Assembly: GCF_050920755.1 (NCBI RefSeq)
Contig: NZ_CP158480.1
Location: 1,736,001-1,800,000, forward strand
From: Oligella sp050920755
GTDB lineage: Bacteria; Pseudomonadota; Gammaproteobacteria; Burkholderiales; Burkholderiaceae_B
DNA length: 64,000 bases
Reading direction: 5' to 3'
A model generated the notes under the pieces. It worked only from the letters and a program-made list of their open reading frames with translations. It searched no databases and was not told where the DNA came from. This document shows, piece by piece, positions 34,387-42,599 of the stretch (position 1 is the stretch's first letter; every line of letters begins with the position of its first letter). Both the position numbers and the translations under genes were made by a program.

Positions 34387-35304
34387 TTAGTTAAAAATAC
34401 CATCGGACAGATAACGATCTCCCCGATCGCACACAATAAACACCACGGTACCGCTTTCCAAACGCTTAGCCGTACGAATAGCCGCCACCAACGCACCCGC
34501 AGATGAAATACCACCGAATATACCCTCACGAGCCGCTAAGTCACGTGCCATTTGCTCGGCTTCAGCCTGCTCAATCGGCTCAAAGACATCAATCATTTCA
34601 GGCTTAAAAATAGCCGGCTGATATTCCGGTGCCCATTTGCGGATACCGGGAATCGATGCGCCGGGTGCCGGTTGGGCACCGATTAATTGAATGACGGGAT
34701 TTTGCTCTTTTAAATACTTACCGGTACCCATCATCGTGCCGGTAGTACCCATAGCGCTGACAAAGTGTGTAATCTGACCCTGAGTTTGCTGCCAAATCTC
34801 GGGACCGGTAGAAGTATAGTGCGCCGAAGGATTATCCGGATTACTGAATTGATTCAGAATCAGCCCCTTACCCTCTTTTTGCATCTGCTCAGCTAAATCA
34901 CGTGCATACTCCATACCGCCCTTTTCAGCCTCAGTGAGGATTAACTCGGCGCCATAGGCCTTCATCGAAGCTCTACGCTCGAGCGATAAGTTATCCGGCA
35001 TGATTAAAATCATTTTATAACCGCGAATAGCCGCTGCCATCGCCAAAGCAATACCGGTATTACCACTGGTTGCCTCAATTAATGTATCACCCGGTTTGAT
35101 CTGACCGCGCGCTTCAGCCTCGGCGATCATCTTGAGTGCGGGACGATCCTTAACCGAACCGGCCGGGTTATTACCCTCCAACTTGGCTAAAATCACGACC
35201 TCATCGGACACACCGAATTGCTGCGGCAAACGCTGTAAACGTACTAAGGGAGTATTACCGACAACTTGATCGATGGTAGGGTAATTAACTGATTTATCAG
35301 ACAT
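34387..35304 (-). CDS. cysM: Cysteine synthase B
   Basis: This 305-residue PLP enzyme makes cysteine (or S-sulfocysteine from thiosulfate) from O-acetylserine. The PLP lysine is in NPAGSVKDRPALKM; ATSGNTGIALA binds the substrate carboxylate and GTTGTMMGTGKYL the phosphate. Loop and length favour CysM over CysK. It ends 19 bases before the CcoI-like gene on the same strand, so they could share a transcript. The upstream gap 35305-35441 contains no gene. Confidence 0.93.
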   Translation of the reverse strand: MSDKSVNYPTIDQVVGNTPLVRLQRLPQQFGVSDEVVILAKLEGNNPAGSVKDRPALKMIAEAEARGQIKPGDTLIEATSGNTGIALAMAAAIRGYKMILIMPDNLSLERRASMKAYGAELILTEAEKGGMEYARDLAEQMQKEGKGLILNQFSNPDNPSAHYTSTGPEIWQQTQGQITHFVSAMGTTGTMMGTGKYLKEQNPVIQLIGAQPAPGASIPGIRKWAPEYQPAIFKPEMIDVFEPIEQAEAEQMARDLAAREGIFGGISSAGALVAAIRTAKRLESGTVVFIVCDRGDRYLSDGIFN

Positions 35305-35441
35305 AAGCTTTAAGCCTCGAAATAATTATCAACAAAGGCGATTTTTATAGTAACAAAAAGCCATTTTAACACTTTGGACAGCCCCTGCCGCTAAACTTTG
35401 CGATTAGTTATCGCAGTTAGATGCCTCGGTGCTGCTAATCG

Positions 35442-35870
35442 CTATTTGGGCTTTACAAAATACAGTTCAGCGACCGCTGAAGGGGCTGCACCTTTTAGGC
35501 GCTTTTTCACCGCTTTCACTTCCTTGGCTACGACTGAACTAATCGTAGGAGCACTGATGGCTGAGGAGGGTTTCGACTGATTGGAGGCTTGCTCATTACC
35601 GATGATCAAACCCGACTCCATCATCTTGGCAGCGCGCTTTTGACCTAAGCCCTTAACCCGCAAAGCAAAATCCTCGACAGACTCAAAGTCACCCGCACGT
35701 TCCCTCTCTTCAATTATGCGCTCGGCAGTCTTCTCACCGATCCCCTTAATAGTCTGTAATTCGGCCTTAGTCGCCGTGTTTACATTAACCGTTTGAGCAT
35801 AGCCTGCGGAAGCCACAAAGAATAAAACACTAAAAACAAGGCTTAGGAATAAAGTGTATCGTGTCAACAT
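35442..35870 (-). CDS. ComEA-like helix-hairpin-helix protein, secreted
   Basis: I choose ATG 35870 (MLTRYTLF), which has GGGGAAA at a good distance; ATG 35882 is four codons upstream. The 142-residue protein has a signal peptide (cleavage near SAGYAQ), then NVNTATKAELQTIKGIGEKTAERII and FALRVKGLGQKRAAKMM, two helix-hairpin-helix motifs typical of periplasmic ComEA, which binds incoming DNA during competence. The C-terminal 60 residues are Ser/Ala/Lys-rich and unique. The start is inside a perfect inverted repeat described separately. Confidence 0.85.
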   Translation of the reverse strand: MLTRYTLFLSLVFSVLFFVASAGYAQTVNVNTATKAELQTIKGIGEKTAERIIEERERAGDFESVEDFALRVKGLGQKRAAKMMESGLIIGNEQASNQSKPSSAISAPTISSVVAKEVKAVKKRLKGAAPSAVAELYFVKPK

Positions 35871-35872
35871 AA

Positions 35873-35917
35873 ATTTCCCCATAAAAATTAAAAGTAGTTA
35901 ATTCATTATGGGGAAAT
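35873..35917 (-). promoter_or_regulatory. Inverted repeat covering the ribosome binding site of the ComEA-like gene
   Basis: Arms 35873-35884 (ATTTCCCCATAA) and 35906-35917 are a perfect 12-bp inverted repeat with a 21-base loop. In the mRNA the downstream arm holds GGGGAAAT, the probable Shine-Dalgarno of ATG 35870, and the upstream ATG 35882. The fold would hide both. It could equally be a DNA operator. Confidence 0.6.
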
Positions 35918-35969
35918 AAAAAAGATAATGCGCTTAAGTGAGTGTTTTTAGCCACCTCAAAAGCTAAGT

Positions 35970-36962
35970 TTAATTACGCTCCAGTAAATATCTCACGTAT
36001 TCGGCCACACCCTCTTGCACTCGCTTAAAGCGCTCTTGATAGGCACCTTCCTGTCTGAGCTTATCCGTATTGGCTTGTGTATAGCTTTGATAACGCCCCT
36101 TAAGATCATCCGGAAAATCAATGTATTGCAATAAGCCTTGTGCAATTTGCTCATCCAAGCTCAGTGCTGATTCGCCACGAGCCGATCGCACCGTATTAAT
36201 CACCGTATGAGCAATATCATTAAATGGTTGAGCGTGACCGGTACCGCAATTAAAAATACCGCTGATTTGAGGATTATTCATAAAGTGTAGATTGACTTTA
36301 ACGACATCTTCGACATAAATGAAATCGCGCACCTGCTCACCGGGACCGTAACCATCATATTCGCCGAATAAGCGTACCCGACCCTCAGCCATAAATTGAT
36401 TAAAATGATGGAAAGCCACGGAAGCCATACGCGCTTTATGCTGTTCGTGCGGTCCGTACACGTTAAAGTAACGCAAACCGACAATTTGCGCTGTGCGCTC
36501 AGCCAAGCGACGACGCACTACCTGATCAAAAAGAAATTTGGAGTAACCGTAAACATTTAACGGACCCTCAGAGGCCGGATCTTCGGTAAAAGTCTGTTTT
36601 GCCCCATAAGTAGCGGCAGACGAAGCATAAATAAAGGGGATCCTTTTTTCTTGACAATAATTTAATAACTCCAGAGATACCTGATAGTTATTATCCATCA
36701 TAAAACGTCCATCACGCTCGGTAGTATCAGAGCAAGCCCCTTGGTGAAAGACTATAGAAATCGGCGCCAGCTCATCGGCCAACAACTCCTTGCGAAAAAG
36801 ATCCTTGTCCTTATAGTCGGCAATCTGATTATCACGCAGATTAATAAATTTATCGCCCTGCAATAAATCATCAACTATTAAAATATCATTAAAACCCTGC
36901 TCATTCAGGCCTTTAACTAATTGGCTACCGATAAAACCGGCCGCACCGGTTACAACTATCAT
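35970..36962 (-). CDS. hldD: ADP-L-glycero-D-manno-heptose 6-epimerase
   Basis: This 330-residue SDR-family epimerase makes the ADP-heptose used for LPS inner core. TGAAGFIGSQLV at residues 5-16 binds NADP; YGYSKFLFD holds the catalytic Tyr and Lys. The motif GLRYFNVYGPHEQHKARMASV and the QVRDFIYVEDVV segment are specific to HldD. Start ATG 36962 overlaps the end of hldE1 by 4 bases. It is the last gene of the long cluster from gyrA. Confidence 0.97.
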   Translation of the reverse strand: MIVVTGAAGFIGSQLVKGLNEQGFNDILIVDDLLQGDKFINLRDNQIADYKDKDLFRKELLADELAPISIVFHQGACSDTTERDGRFMMDNNYQVSLELLNYCQEKRIPFIYASSAATYGAKQTFTEDPASEGPLNVYGYSKFLFDQVVRRRLAERTAQIVGLRYFNVYGPHEQHKARMASVAFHHFNQFMAEGRVRLFGEYDGYGPGEQVRDFIYVEDVVKVNLHFMNNPQISGIFNCGTGHAQPFNDIAHTVINTVRSARGESALSLDEQIAQGLLQYIDFPDDLKGRYQSYTQANTDKLRQEGAYQERFKRVQEGVAEYVRYLLERN

Positions 36963-37888
36963 AATAATTCCTCTGCACTAACAATCGATGTACCAAGCTT
37001 AGCTACCACAATGCCGCCGGCCTTATTGGCCCATTTAATCGACTCTGACCAAGCCATACCGGCGGCATGTGTAACAGCCATGGTAGCTAAAACGGTATCA
37101 CCGGCACCTGACACATCAAAGACTTCTTTGGCTTCAGCATTTACATGGTGTACACCATCTGCCGCAAATAAAGTCATACCCTTTTCGGAACGGGTCACTA
37201 ATAAGGCCTCTAAAGCCAGCTTTTCACGCAAGGACTGAGCCTTTTGCTCAAGTTCCTCTTCACTTTTCCAAGTGCCGACTGCTTGCGTCATTTCCAACTG
37301 ATTGGGCGTTAACAGACTGGCACGACGGTAATGTAAGTAATCATTGCCCTTAGGATCAACCAAGACCGGAACCTGATGCTGATTGGCAAGTGCAATAATA
37401 CTTTCTACATCCCTTAACACACCCTTGGCATAGTCCGACAACACTAAAATATCATACTCGGCAATTAATTCAACAAGATTATCGTACATGTCTTTTAAAC
37501 TATGATCGGTAGGCGGATGCTCAAAATCCACTCGCAGCATTTGCTGCTTTCTGCCTAAAATACGCATTTTTAAGGTGGTACTGATTTGCTGATCCATACT
37601 TAGAACCGCATTAATACCCATTTCTTCGGCAATTCTGAGGAGACGCTCACCGCCCTCATCCACACCAATCACGCCCAATAAGGTCGCTTGAGCGCCCAGA
37701 CTCACCACGTTACGAGCCACGTTAGCAGCACCACCTAAGCGGTCCTCTTTTTTAACGACACGCACAACCGGTACCGGCGCTTCAGGTGAGATACGATCGA
37801 CTTCACCAAACCAATAACGGTCCAACATCAAGTCGCCGACCACCAGAATTTTTTTGTTTTTAATTTGATCGATAGGATAAGGGCGCAT
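36959..37888 (-). CDS. hldE1: D-glycero-beta-D-manno-heptose-7-phosphate kinase (RfaE domain I)
   Basis: This 309-residue PfkB-family kinase phosphorylates heptose 7-phosphate at C1. GGAANVARNVVSLGA is the sugar-binding segment and DVSGAGDTVLATMA is the catalytic PfkB motif. It is only the kinase half of HldE; the adenylyltransferase (RfaE domain II) is not fused and not in the window, as in other Burkholderiales. It follows lapB by one base and overlaps hldD by 4. Confidence 0.95.
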   Translation of the reverse strand: MRPYPIDQIKNKKILVVGDLMLDRYWFGEVDRISPEAPVPVVRVVKKEDRLGGAANVARNVVSLGAQATLLGVIGVDEGGERLLRIAEEMGINAVLSMDQQISTTLKMRILGRKQQMLRVDFEHPPTDHSLKDMYDNLVELIAEYDILVLSDYAKGVLRDVESIIALANQHQVPVLVDPKGNDYLHYRRASLLTPNQLEMTQAVGTWKSEEELEQKAQSLREKLALEALLVTRSEKGMTLFAADGVHHVNAEAKEVFDVSGAGDTVLATMAVTHAAGMAWSESIKWANKAGGIVVAKLGTSIVSAEELL

Positions 37889-37889
37889 A

Positions 37890-39137
37890 CTACCTTCCCT
37901 CTAAACGCTTAGTTGAATAGGTTTCCCATTGATTACAACCGGGACACTGCCAATAAAATGATTGAGCTTGAAAACCGCACACACGACACTCACGTCGATC
38001 CAGACGCTGTGCATGCTTATGAATAATTTTATATAAGAAATCAACATCGAGAATCTCAGCCAAAGCCGACGTCTGCTCTGCCCCTGCCGTAGTTGTATCT
38101 TGCTTAGCCTTAATCTCGGATTCAAAAAACTTACTTAAACCCAATAAGGTAGGATGCTGATTTAACGTCTTAGCGGCAAAGCGGCGAGCGGCCTCATCAT
38201 CACCTTGTTGACGATAATGCTTTAATAAAATTACAAAAAGATCTAAGGAAAAATGCGCATCAAAATGACGTGCCAATAAAGCCAAGCCTTGGGCTAACTG
38301 ATTACTCTCCTGATAATTTTGTAAAAGCTTTTCTGCCACCAAACTGCTATAGCTTGGCGCTTCATTCAGCACGCTTTCCAACTGTAATCGTTGATTTTGA
38401 GGCTGGTCTTGCTGCGCAGCAATCTCTGCTCGCAGCATCGCTATACGGGCAATTGAAGCCTCACTCCGCTCATCAGCTGAATTACGCTGCATGGCGTGCT
38501 CTGCCTGATCTAATTGCTTAATAGCTTCATTTAAATTAAGCGGTTTTGAACGTAAGGCCTGCTCTGCCAATTCACAATGATAATGAATCAAGGCTGGTAC
38601 CGGCTCATTTAAAAGCGCTTGTAGTCTTTCAACCATCTCAATGGCTTTAGGCCAGTCATGCACCGACTCATAGATACGAATCAGATTACGTGTCGCGGCC
38701 ACGCTAAAGCTCTGACTATCCATCACCCGCTTAAAAGCCTCTTCGGAACGGTCAAACATGCCGGCCTTAAAATAATCCTGACCGATTTGGTACAAGGCCT
38801 GCTCCTGATCCTTAATCGGCAAATCGGCACGATTTAATAGGCTCTGATGAACACGAATCGCACGCTCAATCTCACCGCGACGACGGAACAAACTACCCAA
38901 GGCAAAATGCAATTCCGTCGTTTCCGTATCGAGCTTAGCAACCTCAATAAAGGCATCAATGGCTTTATCGTGATCCTCATTTAATAAAAAATTCAGACCC
39001 TTAAAATAGGAATCCGGCAACTGCCTCGTCTCCGAAAGCATTTGCCTGAAGTCCACTCTGGCGGCAATCCACCCCAATGCAAAAACTATGGGGATGAGGA
39101 TCAACCACCATAGTTCAAAATCCACACCTGATTCCAT
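37890..39137 (-). CDS. lapB: LPS assembly protein LapB (YciM)
   Basis: This 415-residue protein has an N-terminal membrane anchor (about 8-25), a series of TPR repeats (about 45-360, beginning YFKGLNFLLNEDHDKAIDAF) and a C-terminal rubredoxin-like zinc knuckle (CRVCGF...WQCPGCNQW). LapB couples LpxC degradation by FtsH to LPS demand. It follows lapA by 3 bases, the standard lapAB pair, here joined to heptose synthesis. Confidence 0.95.
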   Translation of the reverse strand: MESGVDFELWWLILIPIVFALGWIAARVDFRQMLSETRQLPDSYFKGLNFLLNEDHDKAIDAFIEVAKLDTETTELHFALGSLFRRRGEIERAIRVHQSLLNRADLPIKDQEQALYQIGQDYFKAGMFDRSEEAFKRVMDSQSFSVAATRNLIRIYESVHDWPKAIEMVERLQALLNEPVPALIHYHCELAEQALRSKPLNLNEAIKQLDQAEHAMQRNSADERSEASIARIAMLRAEIAAQQDQPQNQRLQLESVLNEAPSYSSLVAEKLLQNYQESNQLAQGLALLARHFDAHFSLDLFVILLKHYRQQGDDEAARRFAAKTLNQHPTLLGLSKFFESEIKAKQDTTTAGAEQTSALAEILDVDFLYKIIHKHAQRLDRRECRVCGFQAQSFYWQCPGCNQWETYSTKRLEGR

Positions 39138-39140
39138 CGT

Positions 39141-39509
39141 TTATGATTTACTGTTAGGCTGTAAAGCAATAAAAATATCGGGGCCATTGGCATTGGCCGC
39201 TTTGGCATGATCCTCTTGCACCTTTTCGCGGACATTGGATGCGGCCTGACGATGCAAACTGGCAATTTCGTCTTTAAGCTTGGCCTGTTGATACTTACCG
39301 CGAAAGTACGACGGCGCCATCAGAAAGTAAGAAAAAAAAGAACCCGCTACAAAGGTAATCAGAAGCACGAGAATCAATGGCACACCCTTGGCTCGCAAAT
39401 CAGCAAAGAAATTTACATCTACTAGATGGGTATTATTAAGCGCAAACAATAAGACAAGAACAAAGATGATTATGCGAATAATCCAAACCAAATACTTCAT
39501 CGACTTCAC
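39141..39509 (-). CDS. lapA: LPS assembly protein LapA
   Basis: This 122-residue protein has two membrane helices (about 8-25 and 42-66) with NNTHLVDVNFF between them, the LapA/DUF1049 signature, then a cytoplasmic coiled-coil (about 75-110, KYQQAKLKDEIASLHRQ). It is paired with lapB. The 152-base gap to ihfB holds a terminator. Confidence 0.92.
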   Translation of the reverse strand: MKSMKYLVWIIRIIIFVLVLLFALNNTHLVDVNFFADLRAKGVPLILVLLITFVAGSFFSYFLMAPSYFRGKYQQAKLKDEIASLHRQAASNVREKVQEDHAKAANANGPDIFIALQPNSKS

Positions 39510-39591
39510 TCCGGAAATTTATTTATTGTCTATTGTAATAGGAATTCGAAAAAAACTTAAGTAAATAGCCTTTATTCTATTCTAAATAAAA

Positions 39592-39627
39592 AAACCCGAA
39601 ATCGGTGAAGTTCCGAATTTCGGGTTT
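39592..39627 (-). terminator. Intrinsic terminator after ihfB
   Basis: An 11-bp perfect stem (AAACCCGAAAT with its complement) plus an additional CGG/CCG pairing; on the minus strand it is followed by a run of seven T. It should end most rpsA-ihfB transcripts before lapA. Confidence 0.88.
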
Positions 39628-39661
39628 AGCGTAAAACGCATTGGTAAAAGCGAGGTTTAAA

Positions 39662-40021
39662 TTAACCGATAGCTTCTAATTGACAGTCGTCAAGATTGAC
39701 TCCGGAAGAAGCCTCCGGGGCACTTGACGATTCCTCTTGGAAGGTCGCATCAACTCGCTCGCGCAACTCCTTACCGGCTTTAAAGTGCGGTACCTTTTTG
39801 CCGGGCACCATGACTTTTTCACCGGATTTAGGGTTACGACCGACACGAGGGGCTCTCTGCGACAAGGAAAAACTTCCAAAGCCACGCACCTCAATACGCT
39901 TACCCTCAACCAAAGCATCTACCATGGCATCGAGAATTGTATTGACGGCGTAATCAATGTCGCGAGCCGGCAGCTGCGGGAAAGCAGCTGCCAAAGCCTC
40001 AATTAACTCGGATTTCGTCAC
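39662..40021 (-). CDS. ihfB: Integration host factor beta subunit
   Basis: This 119-residue DNA-bending protein matches IhfB over residues 1-95 (MTKSELIEALA at the start, then VEGKRIEVRGFGSFSLSQR and RVGRNPKSGEKVMVPGKKVPHFKAGKELR). The last 25 residues form an acidic tail beyond the DNA-binding fold, not present in E. coli IhfB but common in Burkholderiales. It follows rpsA by 2 bases; rpsA-ihfB adjacency is universal in the group. Confidence 0.96.
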   Translation of the reverse strand: MTKSELIEALAAAFPQLPARDIDYAVNTILDAMVDALVEGKRIEVRGFGSFSLSQRAPRVGRNPKSGEKVMVPGKKVPHFKAGKELRERVDATFQEESSSAPEASSGVNLDDCQLEAIG

Positions 40022-40023
40022 TT

Positions 40024-41739
40024 TTACTCTTCGTCTTTAGCTTCATCAAGCTTAGCTTTAAGTAAAGCACCTAAGCTGGTGGTACCGGATTGAGCAGCTG
40101 AGCCTTTGATGCTCTCCAGTTTTTCGGCAGTTTCTGCGTTATCACGTGCCTTGATAGACAACTGAATAGAACGCTGCTTACGATCCACATTAAGGATCAT
40201 CGCTTCTACCTCATCGCCCTCTTTAAGAACGGTAGTCGCATCCTCTACGCGGCCGCTGGAAATTTCAGAAGCACGTAAGTAACCCTCAACGTCTACAGAT
40301 AAAGTAACTACTGCGCCTTTAGGCTCAACCGATTTAACCGTACCCTTAACAATGGCACCTTTATCGTTAGTAGATACGTAGTTGTTAAACGGATCGCCTT
40401 CTAACTGCTTAATACCTAAAGAAATACGCTCTTTTTCAGTATCGATGGCAAGTACTACGGCCTCAACCTCGTCACCTTTTTTGTAGTTACGAACCGCTTC
40501 TTCACCGGATTCGTTCCAAGAAAGATCAGATAGGTGAACTAAACCGTCGATATTACCCGGTAAACCGATGAATACGCCGAAGTCAGTAATAGACTTGATG
40601 GCACCCTGAACCTTGTCGCCACGGTTGAAGTTAGCTGCGAAATCCTCCCAAGGATTAGAACGGCACTGCTTCATACCTAAAGAGATACGACGACGGTCTT
40701 CGTCAATATCCAAGACCATCACTTCAACTTCTTCGCCCAAGCTGACAACCTTACGAGGATCAACGTTTTTGTTAGTCCAGTCCATTTCAGAAACGTGAAC
40801 TAAGCCCTCGATACCGGATTCAACCTCAACAAAAGCACCGTAGTCGGTTAAGTTGGTTACTTTACCGAATAAGCGAGTGCCTTTAGGGCAACGACGTGAT
40901 AAACCGATCCAAGGATCCTCACCCAGTTGCTTAACACCAAGTGATACACGGTTTTTCTCACGATCGAACTTAAGTACTTTAGCTTCGATCTCCTCACCCA
41001 CTGAAAGAACCTCAGACGGATGACGTACACGGCGCCATGCCATATCAGTGATATGTAATAGACCGTCAATAGCGCCCAAGTCAATAAAGGCACCGTATTC
41101 GGTAATATTTTTAACAGTACCTTTAACTACTGAACCCTCGCTGAGAGTTTCTAATAGCTTCTCGCGCTCTTCGCCCATAGTTACTTCAAGTACGGCACGA
41201 CGAGATAGTACAACGTTATTACGCTTACGATCTAATTTGATTACTTTGAATTCGAAAGTCTTACCTTCGAAAATGCCGGTGTCTTTGACAGGACGTAAGT
41301 CAACTAAAGAACCCGGTAGGAAAGCACGGATACCGTTAGTCATAACAGTCAGACCGCCTTTAACGCGACCGGTGATAGTACCGTTAACCAACTCACCTGA
41401 TTCAAGGGCTTTTTCTAACTGTAACCAAGCAGATAAACGCTTAGCGCGGTCACGAGAAAGGATAGTAGAGCCGTAGCCGTTTTCGATAGAGTCGATAGCA
41501 ACTGATACGAAATCACCTACTTCAACCTCTAACTCACCCTGATCGTTTAAGAACTCTTCGATAGGGATTAGGGCTTCAGATTTAAGACCTGCATTAACAG
41601 TAACTAAGTTACGGTCAATCGCTACAACTTCGGCTGAAATCACTTCACCGGATTTCATTTCCTGATCATTTACGCTTTTCTCGAATAAATCGGCAAAGCT
41701 CTCGCCGCCTAGGGCTTCTTGGAAGTTTAAGGATGTCAT
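40024..41739 (-). CDS. rpsA: 30S ribosomal protein S1
   Basis: This 571-residue protein has six S1 RNA-binding repeats, the first two atypical (about 30-95, 115-180) and the next four regular with GAFIDLGAIDGLLHITDMAW, GAFVEVESGIEGLVHVSEMDW, GVFIGLPGNIDGLVHLSDLSW and GAVVTLSVDVEGYLRASEIS. S1 unfolds mRNA at the ribosome. The C-terminal lysine/acid tail is slightly longer than in E. coli. There is no obvious Shine-Dalgarno before the ATG (ATTATTAATTA), as is also the case for E. coli rpsA. Confidence 0.98.
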   Translation of the reverse strand: MTSLNFQEALGGESFADLFEKSVNDQEMKSGEVISAEVVAIDRNLVTVNAGLKSEALIPIEEFLNDQGELEVEVGDFVSVAIDSIENGYGSTILSRDRAKRLSAWLQLEKALESGELVNGTITGRVKGGLTVMTNGIRAFLPGSLVDLRPVKDTGIFEGKTFEFKVIKLDRKRNNVVLSRRAVLEVTMGEEREKLLETLSEGSVVKGTVKNITEYGAFIDLGAIDGLLHITDMAWRRVRHPSEVLSVGEEIEAKVLKFDREKNRVSLGVKQLGEDPWIGLSRRCPKGTRLFGKVTNLTDYGAFVEVESGIEGLVHVSEMDWTNKNVDPRKVVSLGEEVEVMVLDIDEDRRRISLGMKQCRSNPWEDFAANFNRGDKVQGAIKSITDFGVFIGLPGNIDGLVHLSDLSWNESGEEAVRNYKKGDEVEAVVLAIDTEKERISLGIKQLEGDPFNNYVSTNDKGAIVKGTVKSVEPKGAVVTLSVDVEGYLRASEISSGRVEDATTVLKEGDEVEAMILNVDRKQRSIQLSIKARDNAETAEKLESIKGSAAQSGTTSLGALLKAKLDEAKDEE

Positions 41740-41756
41740 TAATTAATAATCCAAAG

Positions 41757-41785
41757 GCAATAAATGCCTAATAAATACACGTCAA
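41757..41785 (-). promoter_or_regulatory. Candidate rpsA promoter downstream of the terminator
   Basis: On the minus strand TTGACG (41780-41785) and TATTGC (41757-41762) are separated by 17 bases. A start near 41750 would give a very short leader. This fits the need for a separate promoter after the terminator at 41806-41846, but the -10 element is weak. Confidence 0.4.
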
Positions 41786-41805
41786 TGCGTACACCGACGG
41801 AGTTA

Positions 41806-41846
41806 AAAAACTTTTGTACAGATCACTAATCAGGATCTGTACAAAA
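41806..41846 (-). terminator. Intrinsic terminator between cmk and rpsA
   Basis: A 13-bp perfect inverted repeat (TTTTGTACAGATC, 41812-41824, with 41834-41846) and a 9-base loop, followed on the minus strand by a run of six T after one G. It should stop transcription coming from cmk. Confidence 0.88.
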
Positions 41847-41882
41847 GACCGAAAAATATATGATTTAAAAGCGCCGCAAAAA

Positions 41883-42563
41883 CTACTCGGCAGGATTAAT
41901 CCTGTCGTACCAATGATTTAAAACAATGGCTGCAGTCTCTTCGATATCCAAATCCGATGAGTCTACCGTAATCGCATCATCAGCCGGCCTAAGTGGCGCA
42001 TACTCACGATTCATATCACGCTGATCGCGCGCTTCCAAATCAGCGATTAAATTGTTAAGTTTAACTGAAAAACCCTTGTTCATCAACTGCTTATAGCGTC
42101 TTTCAGCTCTTTTTTGCACGTCCGCAACAAGGTAAATTTTTAAATCCGCATCGGGAAATACTAAGGTACCCATATCACGACCATCGGCCACCAAACCCGG
42201 GGCACGACGACAATTGCGCTGACTCTGCAGTAAGGTAGCGCGCAACTTAGGATAAACGGCAATTTTTGAAGCAATCGCCCCCACCTGCTCACTTCCGATG
42301 CTCTCAGTCACATCCTCTTCGTGCAAAAACACGCCCTCAGGTAGGAACTTAACCGATAATCCGGCGGCGACTGCGGCCACTTGGTCCTGATTATCCAAAT
42401 CCACCTTTTTCTTCATACAGTCTAAGGCGGTTAAGCGATAAAGTGCACCGGAATCCAGTGCATACCAACCCAATTCACGTGCCAATAAAGTCGCTAAAGT
42501 ACCCTTGCCGGACGCACTTGGACCGTCAATAGTAATCACGGGGATGTTGTTGATGCTGTCCAT
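41883..42563 (-). CDS. cmk: Cytidylate kinase
   Basis: This 226-residue kinase phosphorylates CMP and dCMP. The P-loop is GPSASGKGT (14-22), LDSGALYR follows, and DGRDMGTLVFPDADLKIYL is the family's central block. It lies 36 bases after aroA and 143 bases before rpsA, in the widely conserved aroA-cmk-rpsA order. Confidence 0.96.
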   Translation of the reverse strand: MDSINNIPVITIDGPSASGKGTLATLLARELGWYALDSGALYRLTALDCMKKKVDLDNQDQVAAVAAGLSVKFLPEGVFLHEEDVTESIGSEQVGAIASKIAVYPKLRATLLQSQRNCRRAPGLVADGRDMGTLVFPDADLKIYLVADVQKRAERRYKQLMNKGFSVKLNNLIADLEARDQRDMNREYAPLRPADDAITVDSSDLDIEETAAIVLNHWYDRINPAE

Positions 42564-42599
42564 TTTTTACCTCATCGATAGTTATTATTTGATTTTAAC

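Noticed and set aside
41048..41476. A 142-codon plus-strand frame inside rpsA
   Set aside because: It is a shadow frame opposite the S1 repeats.
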